From Gordonia sp. OPL2 (GTDB lineage Bacteria > Actinomycetota > Actinomycetes > Mycobacteriales > Mycobacteriaceae), in the NCBI RefSeq assembly GCF_003797825.1, contig NZ_RKME01000021.1:37683-101682 (forward strand): 64,000 bases of DNA, given 5' to 3'. The notes beneath the pieces were generated by a model. It was not told the DNA's origin. It did no database searches and saw only the letters and a list, made by a program, of their open reading frames with translations. The stretch's first letter is position 1, and each line of letters starts with the position of its first letter. A program made the position numbers and the translations under genes. This document shows positions 41,189 through 50,394 of this stretch, piece after piece.

Positions 41189-41614
41189 ATGATGCGATCG
41201 ATGAGTGCCCGGCCTAGGCGAGTTCGGCGGAGATGGACCGTGCTCAGCGGTCTGATCGCGGCGGCTCTCTCCGGTGTCCTGTTCGCACCGGGCACCGCGT
41301 CGGCCGCCCCGGTCGGCGGGGTGGACGCCGGTGTCCCGTTTTCGTCGGTGGTCTACGGTTCGGGCTGCCTCTATGACCTGACGGTTCCGGTCAACGCCAC
41401 CGGACGGGTCACCTTCTGGGAACAGGAGAACGGTCAGGCTCCGCGATTCCTGGGAGCAGCAGCCGCCGACGGTGCGATCGCGACGATCCGCTGGGTACCC
41501 CGCCGGCCAGGCGATCGCCGACTGTACGCCCAGCAGGGTGGTGTCACCGGACCGAAGACCCTCTATCGGGTCCACCAGGGATATGGCTCGGGGTGGGCGT
41601 GCTTCGCCCTCTGA
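41189..41614 (+). CDS. Exported protein of unknown function (141 aa)
   Basis: A strongly basic N-terminus (SARPRRVRRRW) is followed by a hydrophobic segment (LIAAALSGVLFAPGTASAAP) with an Ala-x-Ala cleavage site, so the mature protein is about 100 residues. The mature part is beta-rich, with two cysteines (GSGCLYDLTV and GWACFAL) that may form a disulfide and a fibronectin/Ig-like character (VTFWEQENGQAPRFLGAAAA). The ribosome site GGAGGGGGAG is strong. No family was recognised. It sits just upstream of purB but is separated by its own stop and a gap of 75 bp. Confidence 0.7.
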   Translation: MMRSMSARPRRVRRRWTVLSGLIAAALSGVLFAPGTASAAPVGGVDAGVPFSSVVYGSGCLYDLTVPVNATGRVTFWEQENGQAPRFLGAAAADGAIATIRWVPRRPGDRRLYAQQGGVTGPKTLYRVHQGYGSGWACFAL

Positions 41615-41689
41615 GCTCTCCGAACTGACACCTCGGGAGCCGCCGACGTCGGATTCGGGCGGACAGCCCGGCGCGACTAGACTGTCCCC

Positions 41690-43117
41690 GTGTCGAAGCC
41701 CGTCATCTCCAACGTCCTGGCCAGTCGTTATGCCTCCGCCGACCTCGCGGAGATCTGGTCGCCGCGCCACAAGATCGCCCTGGAGCGGCAGCTGTGGATC
41801 GCTGTCCTCAAGGCTCAGCGCGACCTGGGGATCGACGTGCCCGATGGCGCGATCGACGACTATGAGCGGGTCGTCGACCAGATCGACCTCCCGTCGATCG
41901 CGGATCGTGAACGCGTCACCCGCCACGACGTCAAGGCACGCATCGAGGAATTCAACGCGCTGGCCGGGCATGAGCAGATCCACAAGGGCATGACCAGCCG
42001 TGACCTCACCGAGAACGTCGAGCAACTGCAGATCCTGCGGTCCCTCGAGTATGTCCACGCGCACGGCGTGGCGGTGCTCGCGCGGATCGTCGAACGGGCC
42101 GCTCAGTATTCGTCGGTCGTGATGGCCGGACGCAGCCACAACGTCGCGGCGCAGGCCACCACGCTGGGCAAACGTTTCGCGAGCGCCGCCGACGAGCTGA
42201 TGATCGCGCTGACCCGGGTACGCGAACTCCTCGACCGGTATCCGCTGCGCGGCATCAAGGGGCCGATGGGGACCTCGCAGGACATGCTCGATCTGCTCGG
42301 CGGCGACGCCACGAAGCTCGCCGACCTCGAGTCGCGGGTCGCCGATCACCTCGGGTTCTCCCGCTCGCTGACCTCGGTCGGCCAGATCTATCCGCGGTCG
42401 CTCGACCACGACGTCGTGTCGGCGCTCGTCCAGGTGGCGGCCGGGCCGTCCTCGCTGGCCCACACCATCCGTCTCATGGCCGGTCACGAGCTGGTCACCG
42501 AAGGATTCCAGCCCGGCCAGGTGGGCAGCTCGGCGATGCCGCACAAGATGAACACCCGCAGCTGCGAGCGGGTCAACGGCCTGCAGGTCGTGCTGCGCGG
42601 GTATGGGTCGATGGCCGCCGAACTGGCCGGCGCGCAATGGAACGAGGGTGACGTCTTCTGTTCGGTGGTGCGCCGCGTCGCACTGCCCGACGCCTTCTTC
42701 GCCCTCGACGGCCTGATGGAGACGTTCCTGACCGTGCTCGCCGAGTTCGGCGCCTATCCCGCCGTCATCGCGAACGAGCTCGACCGGTATCTCCCGTTCC
42801 TGGCGACGACGAAGGTGCTGATGGCGTCGGTCCGGGCGGGTGTCGGACGCGAGACCGCCCATGAGGCGATCAAGGAGAACGCGGTCGCCGTGGCGCTGGC
42901 CATGCGCGAGCAGGGGCGGGAGCCCGACCTGCTCGACCGGCTCGCCGCCGACGACCGCATTCCCCTGGACCGGGCACAGCTCGACGAGTTGCTCACCGAC
43001 AAGACCGCGTTCGTCGGTGCCGCCGAGCAGCAGGTGGCCGATGTCATCGCGGCGGCGGAGAAGATCGTCGCCGACTACCCCGACGCGGCCACCTACAGCC
43101 CGGCGCCGATCCTCTGA
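41690..43117 (+). CDS. purB: Adenylosuccinate lyase
   Basis: Cleaves SAICAR to AICAR and adenylosuccinate to AMP, both in purine synthesis. The 475 residues from GTG match the family. The fumarase/aspartase signature SSAMPHKMNTRSCER is present, as are MTSRDLTENVEQLQ and GRSHNVAAQATTLGKRF (general acid/base His). It starts next to an exported protein and ends with a hairpin-forming repeat. Confidence 0.95.
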   Translation: MSKPVISNVLASRYASADLAEIWSPRHKIALERQLWIAVLKAQRDLGIDVPDGAIDDYERVVDQIDLPSIADRERVTRHDVKARIEEFNALAGHEQIHKGMTSRDLTENVEQLQILRSLEYVHAHGVAVLARIVERAAQYSSVVMAGRSHNVAAQATTLGKRFASAADELMIALTRVRELLDRYPLRGIKGPMGTSQDMLDLLGGDATKLADLESRVADHLGFSRSLTSVGQIYPRSLDHDVVSALVQVAAGPSSLAHTIRLMAGHELVTEGFQPGQVGSSAMPHKMNTRSCERVNGLQVVLRGYGSMAAELAGAQWNEGDVFCSVVRRVALPDAFFALDGLMETFLTVLAEFGAYPAVIANELDRYLPFLATTKVLMASVRAGVGRETAHEAIKENAVAVALAMREQGREPDLLDRLAADDRIPLDRAQLDELLTDKTAFVGAAEQQVADVIAAAEKIVADYPDAATYSPAPIL

Positions 43118-43203
43118 CCCTTCGAGGCTCGCTCCGCTCGCACCTCAGGGATCGAAGGGTGATCCCTGAGGAACGGAGCGATAGCGGAGTGTCACGAAGG
43201 GTC
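43115..43203. repeat. GAGCGAGC-family repeat and terminator after purB
   Basis: An inner stem CCTCAGGGATC (43143-43153) with GATCCCTGAGG (43161-43171), and outer arms GACCCTTCG/CGAAGGGTC (43115-43123, 43195-43203), form a long imperfect hairpin. The last 12 bp overlap the end of the SelW-like gene on the opposite strand, so the repeat provides its stop-proximal codons. Confidence 0.75.
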
Positions 43204-43482
43204 GCCGGTCCGATCCGCATGACCGAGGTTCCAGTCGGGGAGTGCGACGTCACGGACAACTCGCTTGAGGGCGACCGCGTCGGGAAACCCGCCGTCGCGC
43301 TTGCGTTCCCACACCTGCGCGCCGTCGACCTCGATGTGGAAGACACCGCCGGTGCCGGGTACGAGGGTGACCGAGCCGAGTTCGGTGCCGAAGGTGTTGA
43401 GCAGCTCGCTCGCCATCCACGATGCCCGGAGCAGCCAGTTGCACTGGGTGCAGTAGGTGATGGTGATCTGCGGACCGGTCAT
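43192..43482 (-). CDS. SelW/Rdx-family thioredoxin-like protein
   Basis: A 96-residue Rdx family protein with the CxxC redox motif in TYCTQCNWLL at the N-terminus and the Cys form rather than selenocysteine. The GTGGVFHIEVDGAQVWERKRDGGFP segment is typical of SelW/SelT/SelH homologues. A role in thiol redox exchange is likely but untested. It is convergent with purB, and its 3' end overlaps a dispersed repeat. purC is divergent from it. Confidence 0.87.
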   Translation of the reverse strand: MTGPQITITYCTQCNWLLRASWMASELLNTFGTELGSVTLVPGTGGVFHIEVDGAQVWERKRDGGFPDAVALKRVVRDVALPDWNLGHADRTGDPS

Positions 43483-43517
43483 GCGATGCAGGATGTCATA
43501 CCTCTAAGGTCGAAGCC

Positions 43518-44408
43518 ATGCGTCCGGAACTGAATACGTATACCCATCTGGCGTCGGGGAAGGTCCGCGAGATCTACGAGATCGATCCGGAGACCCTGCT
43601 GCTGGTGGCCTCGGACCGGATCTCGGCCTACGACCACATCCTCAGTCCCGCGATCCCCGACAAGGGGCGCATCCTGACCGCGATGAGCTTCTTCTGGTTC
43701 GACGTGCTCGGTGTGCCGAATCACCTCGCCGGCGGACCCACCGATGAGCGGATCCCGGCCGAGGCCGTCGGCCGGTCGATGGTGGTCCGGAAGCTCCCGA
43801 TGGTTCAGGTCGAGTGCGTGGCGCGGGGCTACCTCACCGGATCGGGCCTGCTCGACTACCGGGCAACCGGGTCGGTGTGCGGAGTGGAACTGCCGGCCGG
43901 ACTCGACGAGGCGAGTCGGCTCCCCGAACCCATCTTCACCCCCGCCACGAAAGCGGCTCAGGGTGACCACGACGAGAACATCAGCTTCGAGCGGGTCGTC
44001 GAGCAGGAGGGGGCTGACCGTGCGGAACAGTTGCGCACGGCGACTCTCGACATCTACGGGCGGGGCGCAGCCCTGGCCGCCGATCGCGGAATCATCCTCG
44101 CCGACACCAAGTTCGAGTTCGGAGTCGGAGACGACGGCGAGCTGGTCCTCGCCGACGAGGTGCTCACGCCGGACTCGTCGCGGTACTGGGAGGCGGCGTC
44201 CTACCGGGCCGGTGAGGTGCAGCCGAGCTTCGACAAGCAGATCGTGCGGAACTGGCTCACCGGAGAGGATTCCGGTTGGGACCGGGTGGCCGATCAGCCA
44301 CCGCCCGAGCTGCCCGAGTCCGTGGTGTCCCGCACCCGCGCACGATACATCGAGGCCTACGAATGGATTTCGCAGAAGTCCTTCGCCGACTGGCCGAACC
44401 ACGAGTAG
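43518..44408 (+). CDS. purC: SAICAR synthetase
   Basis: Joins aspartate to CAIR with ATP to give SAICAR. The 296 residues match the family. Conserved segments are present: LASGKVREIYEI near the N-terminus (ATP loop), VECVARGYLTGSG, IFTPATKA and DTKFEFGVGDDGELVLADEVLTPDSSRYW. It begins with a good purine start region and is followed 9 bp later by the oligopeptidase gene, so the two are probably co-transcribed, as in mycobacteria (purC then ptrB). Confidence 0.95.
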   Translation: MRPELNTYTHLASGKVREIYEIDPETLLLVASDRISAYDHILSPAIPDKGRILTAMSFFWFDVLGVPNHLAGGPTDERIPAEAVGRSMVVRKLPMVQVECVARGYLTGSGLLDYRATGSVCGVELPAGLDEASRLPEPIFTPATKAAQGDHDENISFERVVEQEGADRAEQLRTATLDIYGRGAALAADRGIILADTKFEFGVGDDGELVLADEVLTPDSSRYWEAASYRAGEVQPSFDKQIVRNWLTGEDSGWDRVADQPPPELPESVVSRTRARYIEAYEWISQKSFADWPNHE

Positions 44409-44417
44409 GAGACGGTT

Positions 44418-46568
44418 GTGAGTTCCGACATCACCGCACCGGTGGCCAAGAAGGTCCCCAGTGAACGGACCCATCACGGCGACACCTTCGTCGACCAGTA
44501 CGAGTGGTTGCGCGACAAGGACGATCCCGAGGTCGTCGCTTACCTCGAGGCGCAGAACGCGTTCACCGAGAAGCACACCGATCAACTCGACGGGCTGCGT
44601 AAGCAGATCTTCGGCGAGATCAAGAGCCGCACACAGGAAACCGACATGTCGGTGCCGAGCCGACGTGGTCGATACTGGTACTACGGCCGCACCGAGGCCG
44701 GAAAGCAGTACGGCATCCGGTGCCGTTGTCCCATCGCCGCCGACGACGACTGGACACCGCCGGTTCTCGACGCCGATGCCGCGCTGCCCGGCGAGGAGAT
44801 CCTGCTCGACGCCAATGTCGAGGCCGAAGGTCACGACTTCTTCAGTCTCGGCGCGCTGACCGTCAGCGACGACGGCGATTGGCTCGCCTACAGTACCGAT
44901 GTCGTCGGCGACGAGCGATACACGTTGCGCTTCAAGAACCTTCGAACCGGTCAGCTCCTCGACGACGAGATCCGCGACACCGCGGGCGGTGCGGTCTGGT
45001 CGGCCGACGCACGGCACGTCTTCTATCAGACCGTCGACGACGCCTGGCGGCCGGACACCGTGTGGCGCCACGACATCGGTGCCGGCACAGAAGACGTCAC
45101 CGTCTTCCACGAGCCCGACGAGAAGTACTGGGTGGGCATGGGGTCCACCCGCAGCGACAAGTACCTGATGATCGGTGTCGGTTCCAAGATCACCTCCGAG
45201 GTGTACGTTCTGCCCGCCGACGACCCGACCGGCGAGTTCCGCAGTGTCGCACCGCGGGTGGAAGGCGTCGAGTACAACGTCGAGCACGCGGTGATCGGCG
45301 GCGACGACTATTTCGTCATCGTCCACAACGACATCCGGGACGGGGCGAAGGCCGAGAACTTCGCCATCGACATCGCCCCCGTCGCCGATCCCGCGGACCG
45401 TACCGAGCTCCTCGCGCACGATCCGGACCGCCGCATCGAGGATCTCGACGCCTTCGAGGACTACCTCGTGCTGTCGTACCGGCGATCGGCGCTGCCGAAG
45501 CTCGCGATCGCCGATCTCCGTCGGATCGAGGGGATTCCGACCGCCGCCGACTTCGTCGAGGTCGACTTCGAGCAGGAGCTGTTCTCGGTCGGTCTCGGTG
45601 GCAACCCCGAGTGGTCGACGCCGCGACTACGACTCGGCTACACGAGCTTCGTCGAACCGACCGAGATCCTCGACCTCGATGTCGCCACCGGCGAGCGGAC
45701 GTTGCTGAAACGTCAGCCCGTGCTCGGCGGGTACGACCCCGCCGACTACGTGCAGTCGCGCGAATGGGCCACGGCGGCAGATGGAACCGAGATCCCACTG
45801 TCGATCGTGCGACGGAAGGGGACTGACGGCAACCGTCCCGCCCCGCTGCTGCTCTACGGGTACGGCTCGTATGAGATGAGCATCGACCCGTCGTTCTCGG
45901 TGTCGCGCCTGTCCATGCTGGATCGCGGGGTGGTGTTCGTACTCGCCCACATCCGCGGTGGCGGTGAGATGGGCCGGTACTGGTACGACAACGGCAAGAC
46001 CCTCACGAAGAAGAACACCTTCACCGATTTCGTGGACTCGGCGCGGTATCTCGTCGACACCGGATGGACCACTCCGAGCCAGATGGTGGCCGAGGGCGGC
46101 TCTGCCGGCGGTCTGCTGATGGGCGCGGTGGCCAACCTGGCACCGGAACTGTTCAACGGCATCCTGGCCTCGGTCCCGTTCGTCGACGCACTGACGTCGA
46201 TCCTCGATCCGTCGTTGCCGCTGACGGTGATCGAGTGGGACGAGTGGGGCGATCCGCTGCACGATCCCGAGGTCTACGCCTACATGCGTTCCTACTCGCC
46301 GTACGAGAACGTCGGCGCCAGGCCGTATCCGCCGATCCTCGCGCTCACGTCACTCAACGACACCCGAGTGCTGTTCACCGAGGCGGCGAAATGGGTCGCG
46401 AGTCTGCAGGACAAGACCACCTCGGACAATCCGGTCCTGCTGAAGACGGAGATGTCGGCGGGCCACGGCGGCGTCAGCGGCCGCTACAAGCAGTGGGAAG
46501 AAGTCGCTTTCGAGCTGGCGTGGATTCTGCAGCAGACGGGCGCGTACACGCCGCCGTCGGGCGACTGA
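44418..46568 (+). CDS. ptrB: Oligopeptidase B (S9A prolyl oligopeptidase family)
   Basis: A serine peptidase that cleaves after basic residues in short peptides, cytosolic. The 716 residues comprise an N-terminal beta-propeller (about 60-410) and a C-terminal alpha/beta-hydrolase with Ser in EGGSAGGLLMG, Asp in SLNDTRVLF and His in SAGHGGVSGR. DKDDPEVVAYLEAQN near the N-terminus is typical of the family. In Mycobacterium tuberculosis the gene is split into ptrBa and ptrBb; here it is intact. The GTG start follows purC by 9 bp. A strong hairpin follows the stop. Confidence 0.9.
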   Translation: MSSDITAPVAKKVPSERTHHGDTFVDQYEWLRDKDDPEVVAYLEAQNAFTEKHTDQLDGLRKQIFGEIKSRTQETDMSVPSRRGRYWYYGRTEAGKQYGIRCRCPIAADDDWTPPVLDADAALPGEEILLDANVEAEGHDFFSLGALTVSDDGDWLAYSTDVVGDERYTLRFKNLRTGQLLDDEIRDTAGGAVWSADARHVFYQTVDDAWRPDTVWRHDIGAGTEDVTVFHEPDEKYWVGMGSTRSDKYLMIGVGSKITSEVYVLPADDPTGEFRSVAPRVEGVEYNVEHAVIGGDDYFVIVHNDIRDGAKAENFAIDIAPVADPADRTELLAHDPDRRIEDLDAFEDYLVLSYRRSALPKLAIADLRRIEGIPTAADFVEVDFEQELFSVGLGGNPEWSTPRLRLGYTSFVEPTEILDLDVATGERTLLKRQPVLGGYDPADYVQSREWATAADGTEIPLSIVRRKGTDGNRPAPLLLYGYGSYEMSIDPSFSVSRLSMLDRGVVFVLAHIRGGGEMGRYWYDNGKTLTKKNTFTDFVDSARYLVDTGWTTPSQMVAEGGSAGGLLMGAVANLAPELFNGILASVPFVDALTSILDPSLPLTVIEWDEWGDPLHDPEVYAYMRSYSPYENVGARPYPPILALTSLNDTRVLFTEAAKWVASLQDKTTSDNPVLLKTEMSAGHGGVSGRYKQWEEVAFELAWILQQTGAYTPPSGD

Positions 46569-46580
46569 TCTGTGTGTGAG

Positions 46581-46613
46581 GGCAATGGTCCGCGCTGGGC
46601 GCGGACCATTGCC
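46581..46613. terminator. Hairpin terminator after ptrB
   Basis: A perfect 14-bp stem, GGCAATGGTCCGCG with CGCGGACCATTGCC, has a 5-nt loop. It lies between convergent ptrB and the DUF4242 gene. The stem sequence GGCAATGGTCCGCGC recurs in the hairpin at 28940-28954. Confidence 0.8.
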
Positions 46614-46630
46614 ATGACACGGACGGCCGT

Positions 46631-46906
46631 CTAGGCGCCGGCCGACTGCGGACCGAACTCCGACGACACTTCGGTGACCGCCGTGCACGGGAAACCGGCA
46701 CGTCGCGAGTGCTCGCGGACGGTCGATGCGTCGTCGGCCTGGTGGACGCAGTAGACCTTGTCGCCGGCGGCGTAGCTGGTCACCCAGCGGTAGGGGACGC
46801 CCAACGACTCGGCCGTGGCGTTGGACGTGCGGGCGATCTCGGCGAGTGCGGACGAGTCGAGGTCGGCCGCCCCCGGGAACTCGCGTTCGATGACGAAGGT
46901 CTTCAT
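46631..46906 (-). CDS. DUF4242 (SCO4226-like nickel-binding family) protein
   Basis: A 91-residue ferredoxin-like small protein (KTFVIEREFPGAADLDSSAL, PYRWVTSYAAGDKVYCVHQA). DUF4242 members include the Streptomyces SCO4226 protein reported to bind nickel; whether this one does is unknown. It carries conserved Cys and His in YCVHQADDA. It is divergent from the LuxR-type gene with about 160 bp between and converges with ptrB at a hairpin. Confidence 0.78.
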   Translation of the reverse strand: MKTFVIEREFPGAADLDSSALAEIARTSNATAESLGVPYRWVTSYAAGDKVYCVHQADDASTVREHSRRAGFPCTAVTEVSSEFGPQSAGA

Positions 46907-47068
46907 GGTGTTCTCCTCTGGTGTGTCGTGTGGACGTTGTGCTCATCGAGCGTCCCCCGGGGCCGGTGTCCTCGACATCGGGAGAAGCGCCCTATGTTGC
47001 AGATTCCGGCGGTCGCGTGATGTGAGCAGGCCTTGTGTGGTGCGAGCCGTGGTGCCTATGGTCTGGCT

Positions 47069-49651
47069 GTGGCTCTCCTGGAGCGGGATGCGGAGCTGTC
47101 GAGGCTGGCGGCACACGCCGATCGGGCGCGCGCCGGGCAGGGCGGTATCGCGCTGATCACCGGCGAGGCAGGAGCCGGGAAAACGGCGTTCGTCGACGAG
47201 TTCACGCGCGCGCACGCGCCGGGAATGCGGGTGCTGTGGGGAATGTGTGATCCGCTGTCCACCCCGCGTCCACTCGGCGCGCTGTTCGACATCGTCGACG
47301 ACCTGGCCCCCGAAACCCGGCGCATTCTTCGCGGTGCGGACCACGCGTACGACATCTTCGACGCGGTGACGCGTGATCTGGCGTCGACTCCGACGATCCT
47401 CGTCATCGACGACATCCACTGGGCCGACCAGGGCACGACCGATTTCTTGCGGCACACGGTGCGTCGGATTCACCGCACGTCCACGGTGGTCGTGATCACC
47501 GCTCGCGACGAGTGGACGGGTGACGGTGCTCCCGTCCAGGTGCTGAAGGGCGACATCGCGCGGTCGTCGTCGGCGACGACCATACCTCTCGGGCCACTGT
47601 CGGTCGATGCCGTGGCGGAGCTGCTGGGCCCCCGACAGCACGATGCCCGACAGCACGATGCCGAGGCGCTGCATCGTCGCACCGCGGGCAACCCCTTCTT
47701 CGTCACGGAGTTGCTCGACCATGACGGAACCGATCTGCCGGCCACGGTCCGCGACGCGATTCTCGCGCGGACCGTCGGTCTCGACACGGACTGTTGGGAG
47801 GTGCTCAATCTCCTGACGTGCTCGCCCGGAGCGATTCCTGATCCGGTGATGGAGGCGCTCGGAGTCGGTGCACACTCGCTCCGATTGCTCGACGGGTTCC
47901 ATCTGATCCGTCGGACGACCAGAGGTGTGGACTTCTGGCATGACCTCTACCGCCAAGCCCTGACCAGTGTCGTGCCGCCGGGCGCCGAAACCCGGTTCCA
48001 TCAGCGTCTGATCGCTGCGCACGACACTGTCGGAGATCCCGATGAGGCCACCATCACTCACCATGCACGGCACGCCGGTGACTCCGCGCGTCTGCGGTCG
48101 GCGGCGATCGCTGCAGGGCGGACGGCCGCTCGGTCCGGTGCCCATCGCCAGAGCGCCGAGTTCTTCCGCACCGCACTCGGTTCGGGCGTCGGCGATCGTG
48201 CGGACGATGCCGAGATACTGGAACTGCTCGCGGCCGAGCTGTACCTGACCGATCAACTCGGGGAGGCGATCGTCGCGTGCCGGCACGCACTCGGGTTGCG
48301 CGAGGCCGGCGGCGACATCGACGGTGTCAGCACCGACAACATCGCGCTTGCCGTCTACGAGTGGTACAACGGCAACCGATCCGGAAGCGATGACCATGTC
48401 GCGCAGTCGATCACGGTGTTCGAACCCGGCCATCCACCCACGCCCGCGCTCGGTCATGCCCTGGCGATGCGGGCGTTCTTCGCCGTTCATGCCGGCACGG
48501 TCGCCGATGCGCGTGAGCATCTCGCCCGGGCTCGTCAGGTCGCCGCCGTGACAGACGACCCGTCCCTGGAGGATCGGATCGCCATCGTCGACGCGATCTG
48601 CGGCATCGTGTGCGGCGATCCCGACGCCCGCGCAGGCCTCATGAACGTACTCGCCCGGGCTCCCCGCCATCTCAACGAGCTATACTCGAGCGGATACAGC
48701 AACCTCGCCCACTTCGACGTCGAGCAGCGCCGCCTCCGGCGGGCTGCCGAATTGCTGGCGACGAGCATCGACATGACCATCGCGAGCGACCTCCCGGTCT
48801 GTCGGGTATGGCAGCTCGGTTCTCGTGCGCGACTGGGCCTTCTGCAGGGTCGGTGGGACGACGCGCTCCAGGACAGTGCCGCGGTCCTGGACGTTGCGTC
48901 GGCGCCACTGGCACATACGTGGCCGCTCCTGGTGCGCGGCCTCACCGCGTTACGCCGCCGGGCCGAGCGCAGTCCCGAGTTGGAAGAGGCATGGGAGCTG
49001 GGCCGGCGCTACGGTGAACCGCTCCGAATGCTTCCTGTCGCAACCGCACTGGTCGAACAGGTCTGGCTGACCGGGGTGCCCGACGACAGGGTGTCCCGGT
49101 TCACCGAGATGCTGCAGACGCACGGAGACGGGCTCGAATGGTCGCGCGGAGATCTCGCGGTGTGGCTGAGGAGAGTCGGGATCGATTGTGATGCAGACGG
49201 TGTCGCCCCGCCGTTCGCCGCTCATCTCGACGGTGACGTCTCTGCTGCGGCCCGGGGTCTCGCGGAGTGCGGATCGGAGTTCGATGCCGCCCTGGTGCTC
49301 ACCGAGACCGGTGACCGCGAACAGATCCTTGCCGGGTTGGCGGGCCTCGATCGGCTCGGCGCGTATGCGACGGCGGACCGAGTCCGTCGCGCGCTCCGTG
49401 CCGAGGGGGCGATGACGATCCCGTCCCGAAAGCGGTCGTCGACCCTGTCCAATCGGGCCGGCCTGACGCGACGGCAGGTCGAGGTGTTGTCACTCATGGC
49501 CGAGGGAATGACGAATGCCGAACTCGCCGAACGCCTCTATCTCTCCGAGAAGACGGTCGGCCATCACGTATCCGCGATCCTGGCATGCCTCGGTGCGCCC
49601 AACCGGCGTGACGCCGTTCGGCGTGGACGGGAGTCCGGGGTGATCGACTGA
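47069..49651 (+). CDS. LuxR-type regulator with AAA/STAND ATPase domain (LAL family)
   Basis: An 860-residue transcription factor. Walker A GEAGAGKTA is at 32-40, Walker B LVIDDIHWAD at about 111-120, and a long TPR-like helical region of roughly 500 residues ends in a LuxR helix-turn-helix (LTRRQVEVLSLMAEGMTNAEL, LYLSEKTVGHHVSAIL). LAL regulators respond to small ligands or partner proteins and activate a pathway; no pathway is adjacent, so the target is unknown. A short duplication (RQHDARQHDA) shows local expansion. GTG at 47069 is chosen because the ATPase motif follows within 30 residues. Confidence 0.85.
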   Translation: MALLERDAELSRLAAHADRARAGQGGIALITGEAGAGKTAFVDEFTRAHAPGMRVLWGMCDPLSTPRPLGALFDIVDDLAPETRRILRGADHAYDIFDAVTRDLASTPTILVIDDIHWADQGTTDFLRHTVRRIHRTSTVVVITARDEWTGDGAPVQVLKGDIARSSSATTIPLGPLSVDAVAELLGPRQHDARQHDAEALHRRTAGNPFFVTELLDHDGTDLPATVRDAILARTVGLDTDCWEVLNLLTCSPGAIPDPVMEALGVGAHSLRLLDGFHLIRRTTRGVDFWHDLYRQALTSVVPPGAETRFHQRLIAAHDTVGDPDEATITHHARHAGDSARLRSAAIAAGRTAARSGAHRQSAEFFRTALGSGVGDRADDAEILELLAAELYLTDQLGEAIVACRHALGLREAGGDIDGVSTDNIALAVYEWYNGNRSGSDDHVAQSITVFEPGHPPTPALGHALAMRAFFAVHAGTVADAREHLARARQVAAVTDDPSLEDRIAIVDAICGIVCGDPDARAGLMNVLARAPRHLNELYSSGYSNLAHFDVEQRRLRRAAELLATSIDMTIASDLPVCRVWQLGSRARLGLLQGRWDDALQDSAAVLDVASAPLAHTWPLLVRGLTALRRRAERSPELEEAWELGRRYGEPLRMLPVATALVEQVWLTGVPDDRVSRFTEMLQTHGDGLEWSRGDLAVWLRRVGIDCDADGVAPPFAAHLDGDVSAAARGLAECGSEFDAALVLTETGDREQILAGLAGLDRLGAYATADRVRRALRAEGAMTIPSRKRSSTLSNRAGLTRRQVEVLSLMAEGMTNAELAERLYLSEKTVGHHVSAILACLGAPNRRDAVRRGRESGVID

Positions 49652-49780
49652 GCGCGCCTCACCGATACGGCGCCTAGGTGAAGATGGGGAGATTCTCCCG
49701 ATCCGGAGGCGGTACGGCCCCGGCGATTCTGATGGAGCATCCCGACCGGGCATGCACACCCTCGAATCAGGAGAGAAACC

Positions 49781-50299
49781 ATGCGAGTCTCATCGACATC
49801 GCGCGTCGGAGCGGCGATCGGTGCCGCCGCGATCGCCGCCGTACTGGCCGTCGGCCCACTGAGTGCATCAGCGCAGGCGGCACCGCCGGCCACCGGTGCT
49901 CAGCTGTCGGTCTACGCGCCGAATCCGTACAACATCCGTGTGACCATCTCCGGCACGTTCCGGATGAGTCGGGTCGAGGCCGACACGATCATCCAGTACA
50001 TGGTCGACAACCGAGTCGGTGGTGTCACCTACACCCTGCGTGCCGACGACCCCGGGTCCTCCGACGACGTGGTGTTCGATCGGATGGTCACAGGTACCGG
50101 ATACATGCCCGGGGGTCACCTGGTCGCGACCGACAGCGGACTGAGCTACCTGAAGGTGATGGACGTGCCGCGTGAATACATGAACGAGGACGACAATGCC
50201 TTCGACGAGACGGATGAGATCTACGCGCAGGTCCATCTGAACTATGCGCGGGGCGGCGATCGCTTTGCGACGAGTCCGGTTGTCGCACGGAACTACTGA
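49781..50299 (+). CDS. Exported protein of unknown function (172 aa)
   Basis: The N-terminal signal peptide (AAIGAAAIAAVLAVGPLSAS with Ala-x-Ala sites) is followed by about 140 residues of beta-rich sequence. This contains a region of repeated small hydrophobic and acidic residues (ISGTFRMSRVEADTIIQYM, GGVTYTLRADDPGSSDD) and an acidic patch (NEDDNAFDETDEIYAQVHL). The ribosome site GGAGAGAAACC is good. There are no cysteines in the mature part. I do not recognise the family. A strong terminator follows. Confidence 0.7.
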   Translation: MRVSSTSRVGAAIGAAAIAAVLAVGPLSASAQAAPPATGAQLSVYAPNPYNIRVTISGTFRMSRVEADTIIQYMVDNRVGGVTYTLRADDPGSSDDVVFDRMVTGTGYMPGGHLVATDSGLSYLKVMDVPREYMNEDDNAFDETDEIYAQVHLNYARGGDRFATSPVVARNY

Positions 50300-50336
50300 G
50301 TTGTGCGCCGGTACCCGCCGTCCATCGACGCGGAGA

Positions 50337-50376
50337 CGACGACAGCACCCCGGGTGAATCCGGGGTGCTGTCGTCG
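50337..50376. terminator. Bidirectional hairpin terminator
   Basis: A perfect 16-bp stem, CGACGACAGCACCCCG with CGGGGTGCTGTCGTCG, has an 8-nt loop. It lies between the exported protein gene and the convergent MFS transporter. Confidence 0.8.
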
Positions 50377-50394
50377 ATCGTGTACTCGGGCGGC

